A DNA stretch of 58,473 nt. Origin: an uncultured Chromatiaceae bacterium. GTDB lineage: Bacteria > Pseudomonadota > Gammaproteobacteria > DRLM01. Made by a program: the position numbers and the translations under genes. Under the pieces are notes generated by a model. It worked only from the letters and a program-made list of their open reading frames with translations, ran no database searches and was not told the DNA's origin. The DNA lies in assembly GCA_945787555.1 (NCBI GenBank), contig CALZJG010000062.1:1-58473 (forward strand), in the 5' to 3' direction. Positions 8,344 through 15,792 of this stretch are shown piece after piece (within the stretch, counting starts at the first letter, position 1; each line of letters starts with the position of its first letter).

Positions 8344-9075
8344 CGTCGGATCTCCTCTCTATTCGCGACCGGTCCTGTCGGGCCTGGCGCCGCCGTAGCT
8401 ATCGTAACGCCGTGTTCTAGGGGAGACAGGCCCCAACCTACTGCATGTTGGGGTCATTTAAACGCATCCGCTCAGCGGGCGGTTATGACGTTTTACGGAA
8501 TTCAATGTGACATATTCACCTTGCACGGCCGCCACTACCTGGGTCATTGGCTAGGGAATGCGGTGTAGTGACATGCTGGCGTCGGGATGCAGTGCACCCG
8601 GGAGTGGCCGTGCGGGCAGTCTCGCGCACTCCACGTTACTGTCTGACAACCGCTGTTCTCCGCAATTCTGTACAAAATACTATTCTTAATCCTTAGGCAT
8701 GCGCGCAAGGGTAGTAATTTGGTTAATAAACATATTACTAATCACCAATTAACTTTAACCCGGAAGATGTGCACACTTTGTGCTGCTGCAGCGCCCCAAG
8801 TAGGCTGCTTATAGATAGTCTAGCCGCAGGCCAGAGCAGAGTAACTAGCATGGCCCCGTGTCTGGATTGTTCTCGCCGGCCTGCGTATTTTTTCGCTAAT
8901 CAGAACGTGAAAATTCCCGTGACAGAAAATGTCAGTGCTCATAGGCTTTCCTGCAACTGAGTGGTTATCGGGTGCCGTCATCGTGGCAGCGATGCAGGTG
9001 GTATGCAGACTAGTACACGCCGGCGATGTCTAGGGCACCAGCGACTACACGCTAGGTTATTGGGGGAAGATCATC
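8344..9075. other. 732-bp intergenic region between divergent OmpA and autotransporter genes
   Basis: No convincing gene. It holds a small inverted repeat (CCCCAAC 8431-8437 with GTTGGGG 8447-8453) and a GTGA-N5-TCAC palindrome at 8507-8519. A weaker palindrome, GTGAAAATTCCC, lies at 8907-8918, 158 bp before the autotransporter start. An AT-rich stretch at about 8670-8760 is likely to hold promoter sequence. The region must carry the promoters for both flanking divergent transcription units. Confidence 0.6.
8507..8519. promoter_or_regulatory. Putative Crp-family operator (GTGA-N5-TCAC palindrome)
   Basis: GTGACATATTCAC, with the flanks ATGTGA...TCACC. The 15 bases ATGTGACATATTCAC recur exactly at 22394-22408. 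It sits 164 bp upstream of the OmpA gene heading the kinase/Crp/cyclase operon, so it could mediate autoregulation. Related sites are at 11927, 22396, 23391, 40189, 43626, 48846 and 53034. Confidence 0.55.
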
Positions 9076-11700
9076 ATGAAAATACGCCAGACTCAAACGC
9101 GCACTCCAGGACATCGGCTGATGAGTGACCGAGCCGTCTCGCGTGACGCTCCGAGACAATTGCCACAGAATTTCTTATCAGCTTTACGTGCCGGCTCAGT
9201 GCGGGACGCGTGGCTCATGGGGCTGTTTGGGGTGCTGATGCTCTTGGCCGGGGGCGCGCAGGCGGATTTGATCGTCGACGGTCTCACCCAAACCCCAGCC
9301 AATGTGGTTGGGGTCGGTGAGCCGGTGAGCTACGATCTCACGGTGTCGACGAACTCGACTTCAGGTAATGAATTTGTTGCCGTGGATGTGCTGGATGCGA
9401 GTGGTGCGAGTGTGCCGCCGTCGCAAATGCAGTCCAGTGGCTGCAATTGGGACGGTCTATGGTTTTGCAGCTTCGTGAGTCCAGGGCAGCCGGTCACTTA
9501 CCAATTTACCTGGACGCCTGCGGCGGGTACGCGCGATTTGACCTTCGACGTGCAATGTTCGTCGAATTGTGCGGGAGACGCCGCGCGAATCCGGACGGTG
9601 GTGGGGGATCCGCCCCTGGCTGCGAATGACAACGCCGAGGCGGAGTCGAGTGTGACGGTCCTCGTGCCCGTGTTGGGGAATGATCGCGATCCGCAACAAC
9701 TTCCCTTGACTTTGGACGGCGTGATCTCGCCCAGCAACGGGACGGCTGTGGTCGTCGCAGGCGGTATCAACTATACGTCCGTCGCCGGATTCACCGGCGT
9801 CGATAACTTCGTCTATCAGATCAGTAATTCAAATGGCAGCACGGCGACAGCCACAGTCACCGTCACGGTGTACGAGTCACTGACTACCGTGGCGCGCGAC
9901 GATCAGGTCGAGTCGGCGCAGGATAGCACCGTGGTGATGGATGTCTTGGCCAATGACGTGGGCGCCAGAGGCCTGACAATAAGTGTGCAGTCGACCACCA
10001 CGCCGGCGCAAGGTGTTGTAGTGATCAACAATGACGGGACTTTGAGCTATACGCCGACGGCGGGCTTCGTCGGCAGTGATTCCTTTCAATACACCATGGC
10101 CGACAGCGCAGGTCAGACCGGCACGGCGACGGTGAACATGGCGGTGTTCAGCACGGCGACGGCGGCGGATGACAGTGTCGACGCCAAATCCGGCGAGACG
10201 ATCGTGATTAATGTGCTGGCTAACGACAGCGGCTCGAACGGTTCGGGTGTGAGCCTCAAGGCGGTGGGTGCGGCGCAAAACGGGCGCGTCGACTTCGACC
10301 TCGAGTTGGGGGTGATCAGCTACAGCCCCAACCCCGGTTTCGAGGGCCAAGACCAGTTTGTCTACACTTTGATCGACACTAATGAACAGGAAGCGACAGG
10401 CACGGTGAGAGTGACGGTGAGTCTGGCGCAAGAAGTCCCGGCGCCCACGGCCGTCACGCCGACCAATTTAGCGGGTTTGGCGGGTCTGACGGAGAATCAA
10501 CGCGCCTACGCTACGGTCATGGATCAAGCCTGCGCCACGGTGGCTAGCGGCGATTTGAGCACGCATTGCGCGGCCATTGCCGGGATGTCTAACTCGAATC
10601 AGGTGAATGCACTCAATCAGATGGTGCCGGAACAATTGCATTCCATGGGCACTGAATCGATGGAAGCGACCGCCACCCAACTCACCAATGTGAAAGCCCG
10701 GGTGTTGGAGCTGCGCGGCGGCGGCCTAGGCCCGATGTCATTGAGTCAATTGCGCTTGGCCATCAATGGCAGCAGCCTGCCGTTCGGTACGCTGCTGCAG
10801 GCCGCAGGGAACCGGAACCGGGCTAATGATGATGCCGATGCCGCACTCGCGCCTAGCCCGCGTTTCGGCATGTTTGTAAACGGGCGGATTAATCTCGGCG
10901 ATAAGGAGACTACCCGCCGTGAAACGGGTTTTGATTTCAGTGTCCAAGGGTTGACGGTGGGTATGGACTATCGTTTCAGTGATCGCTTGTTCTTAGGGGG
11001 CGCGCTGGGATACTCCTCGGGGGAAGCCGATTTCGATCGAAATGTCGGTGAGTTGGACACCCAAGCGACCAGCTTTTCCGTTTACGGTAGCTATTTCCAG
11101 TCCGAGCGTTTTTACATGGACTGGATTTTGAATGTCGCTGCCAGTGATTATGAACTGGACCGTCGCATCGTGTTCGCAGGGGTGGACACAGTCGCCAGCG
11201 GCGCGCCCGACGGTACCCAATACGGGCTAGCGCTGAACTTCGGTTCGGATTATCTTTGGGGGGGCGTGATGATCAGTCCCTATGCCCGGGTCGAATACAT
11301 CGACGCCGAGGTGGATGCGTATACGGAGACCGGCGGTTCCGGCTTCGCCTTGGCGGTGGACGAACAAGCCATCGAATCACTCACCACGGCTTTGGCACTA
11401 AGAGTCTCCAAAACCTACAGCATGCGCTGGGGGGTGTTGGTGCCCGCCGCCCACGCCGAGTGGGAGCATGAGTTCAAAGACAACAGCCGCGCCATCAACG
11501 CCCGCTTCGCTGACGCGCCCGGCGCGGGCACGTTTACCATCACCACCGATGATCCGGACCGGGATTATTTCAACGTCGGTGCCAATGTCTCGGCGGTGAT
11601 GGAACGAGGGCGGGCGGTATTCATCAGCTACGAAGCGCTGTTAGGCCAAAGTCATGTCACCAACTCCACGATAGAGTTGGGATACCGCATGGAGTTCTGA
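9076..11700 (+). CDS. Autotransporter with cadherin-like repeats and C-terminal beta-barrel
   Basis: This 874-residue surface protein has an extended signal region ending about residue 63 (LLAGGAQA/D). An Ig-like N-terminal domain with cysteines follows (about 64-175), then three tandem cadherin/Big-like repeats of about 85-90 residues (about 183-448). Each repeat opens with a DD/ND acidic motif and VLxND (VLGNDRD, VLANDVG, VLANDSG) and ends FVYQI / FQYTM / FVYTL. A linker leads to an autotransporter barrel (about 595-874, starting FGMFVNGRINLGDK) ending in the typical terminal aromatic, MEF. The passenger is likely to be adhesive and stay attached to the barrel. Start: GTG/ATG context with GGGGGAAG before ATG 9076. 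The nearest palindrome match upstream is imperfect (8907-8918). Confidence 0.9.
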   Translation: MKIRQTQTRTPGHRLMSDRAVSRDAPRQLPQNFLSALRAGSVRDAWLMGLFGVLMLLAGGAQADLIVDGLTQTPANVVGVGEPVSYDLTVSTNSTSGNEFVAVDVLDASGASVPPSQMQSSGCNWDGLWFCSFVSPGQPVTYQFTWTPAAGTRDLTFDVQCSSNCAGDAARIRTVVGDPPLAANDNAEAESSVTVLVPVLGNDRDPQQLPLTLDGVISPSNGTAVVVAGGINYTSVAGFTGVDNFVYQISNSNGSTATATVTVTVYESLTTVARDDQVESAQDSTVVMDVLANDVGARGLTISVQSTTTPAQGVVVINNDGTLSYTPTAGFVGSDSFQYTMADSAGQTGTATVNMAVFSTATAADDSVDAKSGETIVINVLANDSGSNGSGVSLKAVGAAQNGRVDFDLELGVISYSPNPGFEGQDQFVYTLIDTNEQEATGTVRVTVSLAQEVPAPTAVTPTNLAGLAGLTENQRAYATVMDQACATVASGDLSTHCAAIAGMSNSNQVNALNQMVPEQLHSMGTESMEATATQLTNVKARVLELRGGGLGPMSLSQLRLAINGSSLPFGTLLQAAGNRNRANDDADAALAPSPRFGMFVNGRINLGDKETTRRETGFDFSVQGLTVGMDYRFSDRLFLGGALGYSSGEADFDRNVGELDTQATSFSVYGSYFQSERFYMDWILNVAASDYELDRRIVFAGVDTVASGAPDGTQYGLALNFGSDYLWGGVMISPYARVEYIDAEVDAYTETGGSGFALAVDEQAIESLTTALALRVSKTYSMRWGVLVPAAHAEWEHEFKDNSRAINARFADAPGAGTFTITTDDPDRDYFNVGANVSAVMERGRAVFISYEALLGQSHVTNSTIELGYRMEF

Positions 11701-11740
11701 TCGGGCAGGGTTTAGCCGCGCCGCTTGTTGTCCCGGTAAC

Positions 11741-11768
11741 CTCCCCCCCACCCCCTGTAAGGGGGAGG
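11741..11768. repeat. GC-rich extragenic hairpin (CCTCCCCC/GGGGGAGG type)
   Basis: A C-run followed by TGTAA and GGGGGAGG, located just after the autotransporter stop. It resembles the cleaner copy at 50687-50709 (CCCTCCCCC, TGCCA, GGGGGAGGG). Two similar hairpins in separate intergenic spaces suggest a dispersed repetitive extragenic element that may also act as a transcript end. Confidence 0.5.
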
Positions 11769-11926
11769 GTATGAGTAGAAGCCGACCCGAGAACTATTCA
11801 GCGCATTCGCTAAGCCTCACCCGAACGCAGGGTGGGTCAATTCATTCCGCGCGGCTTGCCAGCGACTACGACGCCGCCGAAGGTGAGCGCCGCGCTGTTT
11901 CGTCGCGCCACGCGCCCCGCCCCAAG

Positions 11927-11938
11927 GTGAATATTCAC
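11927..11938. promoter_or_regulatory. Putative operator, perfect 12-bp palindrome GTGAATATTCAC
   Basis: Perfect inverted repeat in the 356-bp gap between the autotransporter and the CsgG-like operon, 118 bp before the ATG at 12057. It shares the half-site GTGAA with the 13-bp sites elsewhere but has a 4-bp rather than 5-bp spacer between GTGA and TCAC. Apart from this and the hairpin at 11741 nothing else was recognised in the gap. Confidence 0.5.
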
Positions 11939-12056
11939 CCTCAGCAACGTCACTACGACACAGCCCCTGGGTATTGCGCGCTTTATCCTGTCCACATCGA
12001 GTTGTAAACACACCGTGATACCCATGTGGGATGGTGGAGTGATCGAGGTGGCCTTC

Positions 12057-12392
12057 ATGAACAAAATGAGAAAGATGCTGATGCAGATGTTATTGGGCGC
12101 CGTCATCGTTTCTGGTGTCGCGTTGGGGCCGGTCTGGGCCAATGATCTGGATGACGGCATCCCCGTGGACGAGCCCGTTGACGATGGCGTGAAAGTAGAT
12201 ACCAACTTCACCTTCATCGTGGTCGACGCGGAAACCAAGGCTCGGGCCAAGGCGTCCGGTTCGTCTGGGAATACGGTCATCAACTCCGAAAACGGGCTCG
12301 GCAATATCAACATCGGCGCAGGCGCCGATTTGTCGGGCGCCACCATCATTAATCTATCCAATAACGAAGACAGCACCGTCATCGCCAAGTGA
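12057..12392 (+). CDS. Small secreted Asn/Gly-rich protein, candidate CsgG-pathway substrate
   Basis: 111 residues from ATG 12057, which is preceded by GAGGTGG; an upstream in-frame start at 12015 would add an implausible leader. A signal peptide (MLLGAVIVSGVALGPVWA) is followed by an acidic stretch (DDGIPVDEPVDDGVKVD). The C-terminus is rich in Asn, Ser, Gly and beta-branched residues, e.g. NTVINSENGLGNINIGAG and ATIINLSNNEDSTVIAK. The composition recalls small secreted fibre or amyloid subunits, and the next gene 16 bp downstream encodes a CsgG-like lipoprotein. I know no family for it. A role as secreted substrate or accessory factor is inference. Confidence 0.75.
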   Translation: MNKMRKMLMQMLLGAVIVSGVALGPVWANDLDDGIPVDEPVDDGVKVDTNFTFIVVDAETKARAKASGSSGNTVINSENGLGNINIGAGADLSGATIINLSNNEDSTVIAK

Positions 12393-12408
12393 GCGGAAGG
12401 GAATCGCC

Positions 12409-13956
12409 ATGCACATGATCACTCAAGACCGGACGAGTTCACGTCACTTGCGCCGCATGCGCCGCACGCCCCGGTCGCGTTACGGCGCCATTGTGGCTGC
12501 GCTATGGCTGGTATCAGGGTGCGCCTACCATTCGCATAACGTCGATGTCTCGCTGCAGGATGAATTGCCGCGAGCCACAACAACGAGTTACAGCGATGCG
12601 CTGTCCCGCTTCGGCCGGATGTCGGAAATCTATGCGGCGCCCAAGACGCACTACATGGCGCGGGATATCTTCGACAACACCGGCACCTCGGTGGCCACCA
12701 GCGCGGAAATTCCCCGTGACGTGACTGAAATGGTCAAGAGCACGCTCAACGCGATCGGTGGAAAAGTGGTGTACATCCCTTACGATCCGGAATTCATGCT
12801 CAATTCGGCCAACACCGGCTACTCCGGTTTCCAAGCGAAGTTGACGCCGCATGTGGTGGTGTCGGGGGGGATTACGGAGTTCGACCGAGGCTTGGAAACC
12901 CGAGGGAAGAATACCGACTTGAGCCTGGAAGGGTCTCTGGACGGCAATGCCTTGGGCGCGGAGTTTTCCGGCGCGAGCAAAACCTCGGTGGCCAGTATCA
13001 CCCTGGATTTCAACCTCGTCGATTTTGAAACCTTGGCCGGTGTCTCGCGTATGCAGGCGGTGAATACGGTCAAGGTGCACAAGGGCACGGCGGAAAACGC
13101 CATCGCATTTTCCATCATAGGCAATACCATCGGTTTTCAGGGCACGGTCAAAAAGGTACAAGGTCGCCATGCCGCCGTCCGGGTCATGGTGCATGCCAGT
13201 CTGATCCAGCTGCTGGGTAAGCATATGAAGCTGCCATACTGGCGATTGTTGCCCGGCGCAGAGCGCGATCCGGTGGTGATAGAGCAGATGACCGCCGAGT
13301 TCTTCGCCATGACCAATGCCGAGCGGGTTAAACGCATGCAAGAGTATTTGATCCTCAATGGCTATGCCGTGCAGCTTAGCGCCCGCTTGGATGCGGAAAC
13401 GCAACGCGCCTTGAGCGAGTTCGCCACCGCTCATGCCGGCACCACCGGGCGAGTGGATTTGGAAACCTTTCTAGGCTTGTATGAGTCGGTGGATATCAGT
13501 CACGCCAGCTTGGCCAAACGGCGCATGTTGGCCAACATGCTTGCCGCCGACGGGGCGCGCCACAGCACACTCAGTCAAGACGGATTGCTGCGGCTCACCA
13601 GCAGTGCGTCCAGTTATCGCATCGGCGATGAAATAGAACTCGTCGTCGAAGTCGCACGCCCCCTGTATGTGAAGATCTTCAATATCAGTTCCACCGGTGA
13701 AGTATGGGATCTGTTTCCCATGGAAAACGAGGAAGGCATGCTGTTGACGCCGGGCAAGAGCTACACGGTGCCGCCGCAAAGCGCAGGCTACGTGCTGCAA
13801 GTGATAGGCCCCAAGGGTGAGGACAGAGTCGTCGCCTTGGCGGCGGACAAACCGCTATCGAACCTGCCCGCAAGCCAAACGCATAGCCAAGATTTTTCTG
13901 ATGAAGTGTTGGCGCGTTTCGATACCCATGTGGACCTCCCTATCGGCATCAAATAA
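12409..13956 (+). CDS. CsgG-like outer-membrane lipoprotein with peptidoglycan-binding-like and DUF4384 domains
   Basis: 515 residues with lipobox WLVSGC. Residues about 60-275 resemble CsgG, the curli secretion pore: MSEIYAAPKTHYMARDIFDN, VPRD-like IPRDVTEMVKSTLNAIGG, then YIPYDPEF. A helical segment (about 315-370, MQEYLILNGYAVQ and following) looks like a peptidoglycan-binding-like domain. The C-terminus (about 390-485, YRIGDEIELVVEV, YVKIFNISSTGEVWDLFP) is a DUF4384-like beta domain like the one on the kinase at 3188-4987. Canonical CsgG is about 280 residues and lacks these additions. The protein may form a secretion pore for the small protein encoded just upstream. It is probably co-transcribed with 12057-12392 and 13978-14460. 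Confidence 0.8.
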   Translation: MHMITQDRTSSRHLRRMRRTPRSRYGAIVAALWLVSGCAYHSHNVDVSLQDELPRATTTSYSDALSRFGRMSEIYAAPKTHYMARDIFDNTGTSVATSAEIPRDVTEMVKSTLNAIGGKVVYIPYDPEFMLNSANTGYSGFQAKLTPHVVVSGGITEFDRGLETRGKNTDLSLEGSLDGNALGAEFSGASKTSVASITLDFNLVDFETLAGVSRMQAVNTVKVHKGTAENAIAFSIIGNTIGFQGTVKKVQGRHAAVRVMVHASLIQLLGKHMKLPYWRLLPGAERDPVVIEQMTAEFFAMTNAERVKRMQEYLILNGYAVQLSARLDAETQRALSEFATAHAGTTGRVDLETFLGLYESVDISHASLAKRRMLANMLAADGARHSTLSQDGLLRLTSSASSYRIGDEIELVVEVARPLYVKIFNISSTGEVWDLFPMENEEGMLLTPGKSYTVPPQSAGYVLQVIGPKGEDRVVALAADKPLSNLPASQTHSQDFSDEVLARFDTHVDLPIGIK

Positions 13957-13977
13957 CCGCCACGCGGGGAGCGTCTT

Positions 13978-14460
13978 ATGGCTTGCTCTAAGAGATTACG
14001 CGTTGCGATACTTCTGTCTGGATGGGGTGTCGCGGGGATGATAAGTCTGAGCGCGGCTGCGGTGTCGGCGGGGATCACCACGACCACGCCGCACCCCGCC
14101 GACGAGCCAGATACGCCGCGGGCGGTGGCGCCGGCAGGGGACGAAAGCAGCTCGTCGGAGCCCCGCCCAGAGCCGCCGAAGATAGACACCATCATTCTCC
14201 GCATAGACGTTCCGGTGGGCCTGCCCCGCTTCGAGTCGGCGCCTTCTACAGGGATGTTCTTGATCAACGTAGAGGGATACCGGGATCAGACCTATGTTCA
14301 CGGTGAGATGACATATATAGGGCGGTCGGATCTCGAAGGGTACATTTACACCCGCGACGGTAAGCAGATTTATCTATACGGGCATGAAGAGCGCGGCGGT
14401 GTGATCAGTGCCTATGATCGGCGCGGCAATCATTATGTATTGCGGCCCATGCAGGAATGA
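13978..14460 (+). CDS. Hypothetical secreted protein in CsgG-like operon
   Basis: 160 residues with a signal peptide or N-terminal membrane segment (VAILLSGWGVAGMISLSAAA). A Pro/Thr/Glu-rich linker (about 40-75) leads to a small C-terminal domain (about 80-160) rich in Tyr and Gly, with repeated short motifs such as EGYRDQTYVHGEMTY and EGYIYTRDGKQIYLYG. I do not recognise the family. It starts 21 bp after the CsgG-like gene, so it is likely the third gene of that operon and a periplasmic or surface partner. ATG at 13978 follows a GGGGAG sequence at a good distance. Confidence 0.75.
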   Translation: MACSKRLRVAILLSGWGVAGMISLSAAAVSAGITTTTPHPADEPDTPRAVAPAGDESSSSEPRPEPPKIDTIILRIDVPVGLPRFESAPSTGMFLINVEGYRDQTYVHGEMTYIGRSDLEGYIYTRDGKQIYLYGHEERGGVISAYDRRGNHYVLRPMQE

Positions 14461-14560
14461 TGCGGTGTGCGCCGCTCCGGCGCAGTGACAGAGGTTTTGC
14501 ATCGGCACTGATTGAGTCATGGTTAAGGGAAGGTGATTCTATGTCCTATGGGAGAGACTT

Positions 14561-15343
14561 ATGAAAGCCGGCTGGGTGCGGATATTGCTCGTCGGGTGCC
14601 AGCTGGCAGTGTTCACCGTACCGTGTGCCGGTGATCCCGCTATCCGAACGGACCCTATTCAGCCCGTTCAGCACGGTGAGCAGGGCTGGGGCGGTGTGGC
14701 CGTACAGGGCGGAATCGTTATCGACGGCGTGGAGATCAGTACATCCGCAGCGGATCCGGGTGTGGTGCGCGGCTCCGGCCGCATCGCCAGCGTGACGCGT
14801 ACACCATCTTCCTTCGCTGATTTGGAAATCCAGCTAGCGGCCGATGTGCAGGTGCGTTTCGGGGCGGCGCCGAGTTTGGTCTTGAGCGGAGACGACAACC
14901 TCCTGCCACATCTCCAATTGCGCGTGGAGGACGGCGTGGCGGTGTTGTCCTCCGACCGCTCCTATATAGCGCTATCGCCCTTGAAGGTCACGATCACTGT
15001 GCCGCAGCTGCGGGCGGTGGCCCATCACGGTGCCGGCGCGGTCAGCCTGGACGATGTGCGCGGTGCTGGTTTAGCGCTGACAGTGGAAGGGTCGGCGGAC
15101 ATGCGCGCCAGCGGCACGGTGGGGCGCCTGGTCGTCATCAGCGACGGCAGCGGGGACATGGCATTGCAGGACTTGATTGCAGATGAGGCGGAAGTCGAGA
15201 TCACCGGTTCGGGTGACCTGCGGATCCACGTCCGCGAGCGCGTCGCTTTGGTGTTGGACGGCAGCGGAGATGTCGAACTCTACGGCGGTGCGCGCATCAC
15301 TAGTGCGGAGATAGGCGGTTCCGGTGAGCTTCTAGTCCGCTGA
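14561..15343 (+). CDS. GIN-domain (DUF2807) secreted protein
   Basis: 260 residues with signal peptide. Residues about 75-258 form a GIN/DUF2807 domain (putative autotransporter adhesin head-like beta-helix). Tell-tale repeats are VRGSGRIASVTR, LVVISDGSGDMALQDL, VEITGSGDLRIHV and VLDGSGDVELYG, each ending in a G-S-G-D turn. Such proteins are predicted to be periplasmic or surface-exposed parallel beta structures. No partner is known. It lies 100 bp after the CsgG-like operon and may be read through from it. The 449-bp gap after it (15344-15792) has no gene but carries the direct repeats at 15671-15718. Confidence 0.85.
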   Translation: MKAGWVRILLVGCQLAVFTVPCAGDPAIRTDPIQPVQHGEQGWGGVAVQGGIVIDGVEISTSAADPGVVRGSGRIASVTRTPSSFADLEIQLAADVQVRFGAAPSLVLSGDDNLLPHLQLRVEDGVAVLSSDRSYIALSPLKVTITVPQLRAVAHHGAGAVSLDDVRGAGLALTVEGSADMRASGTVGRLVVISDGSGDMALQDLIADEAEVEITGSGDLRIHVRERVALVLDGSGDVELYGGARITSAEIGGSGELLVR

Positions 15344-15670
15344 GACGTCGTTCCAATGATTACCGGGCCATTGAATAAATCGGTCAAATGGCGCCTAGAG
15401 CGTCGCTGCGCACCCGGGGTACCGGTCTTACGGGGGATGCAGGAGAGACTATTTAGAACCGGAGCTTGCGAAATAAGCGCTAGCCGGAATTTTCCCCCAC
15501 CGATTCTGAACGAGCATTCCCAAACCCTCGCCATGTTAATGCACGGCACGGCATAAAAACTGACGCACACCGTTGATTATGATGAAGTCCTAATCAAGTT
15601 GTCACCTGGCGCCGACGCTTGTTGGCCTAACGCCGGCCAACCTCGAGATACCACTGGCGCCCTCGTCAAC

Positions 15671-15718
15671 TTGACGGTACTTACACAATCTTTACGAAAT
15701 CTTGACGTTGTCTTGACA
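15671..15718 (+). promoter_or_regulatory. Tandem TTkAC direct repeats (OmpR/PhoB-type response-regulator site)
   Basis: TTGACG (15671), TTACAC (15681), TTTACG (15691), TTGACG (15702) and TTGACA (15713) are spaced 10-11 bp apart on one face of the helix, ending 75 bp before the LTA-synthase-like start at 15793. Direct hexamers at 11-bp steps are typical of OmpR/PhoB-family regulators (PmrA, QseB and ColR sites are of this kind). A second set with the same period lies at 18459-18486. No response regulator gene is in this window. Confidence 0.55.
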
Positions 15719-15792
15719 AGCGCGAGGGCAGCATTGCGGGTGAGCAACTCCGGTTCTCGGAATTGCCGTGTACCAACCGTGGTGAGACAAAT

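Noticed and set aside
8344-9075. A c-di-GMP riboswitch before the autotransporter
   Set aside because: I looked for the conserved GEMM core and tetraloop receptor and did not find them.
12514-13434. A 306-codon open frame on the minus strand
   Set aside because: Antisense to the CsgG-like gene; His/Arg-rich shadow composition.
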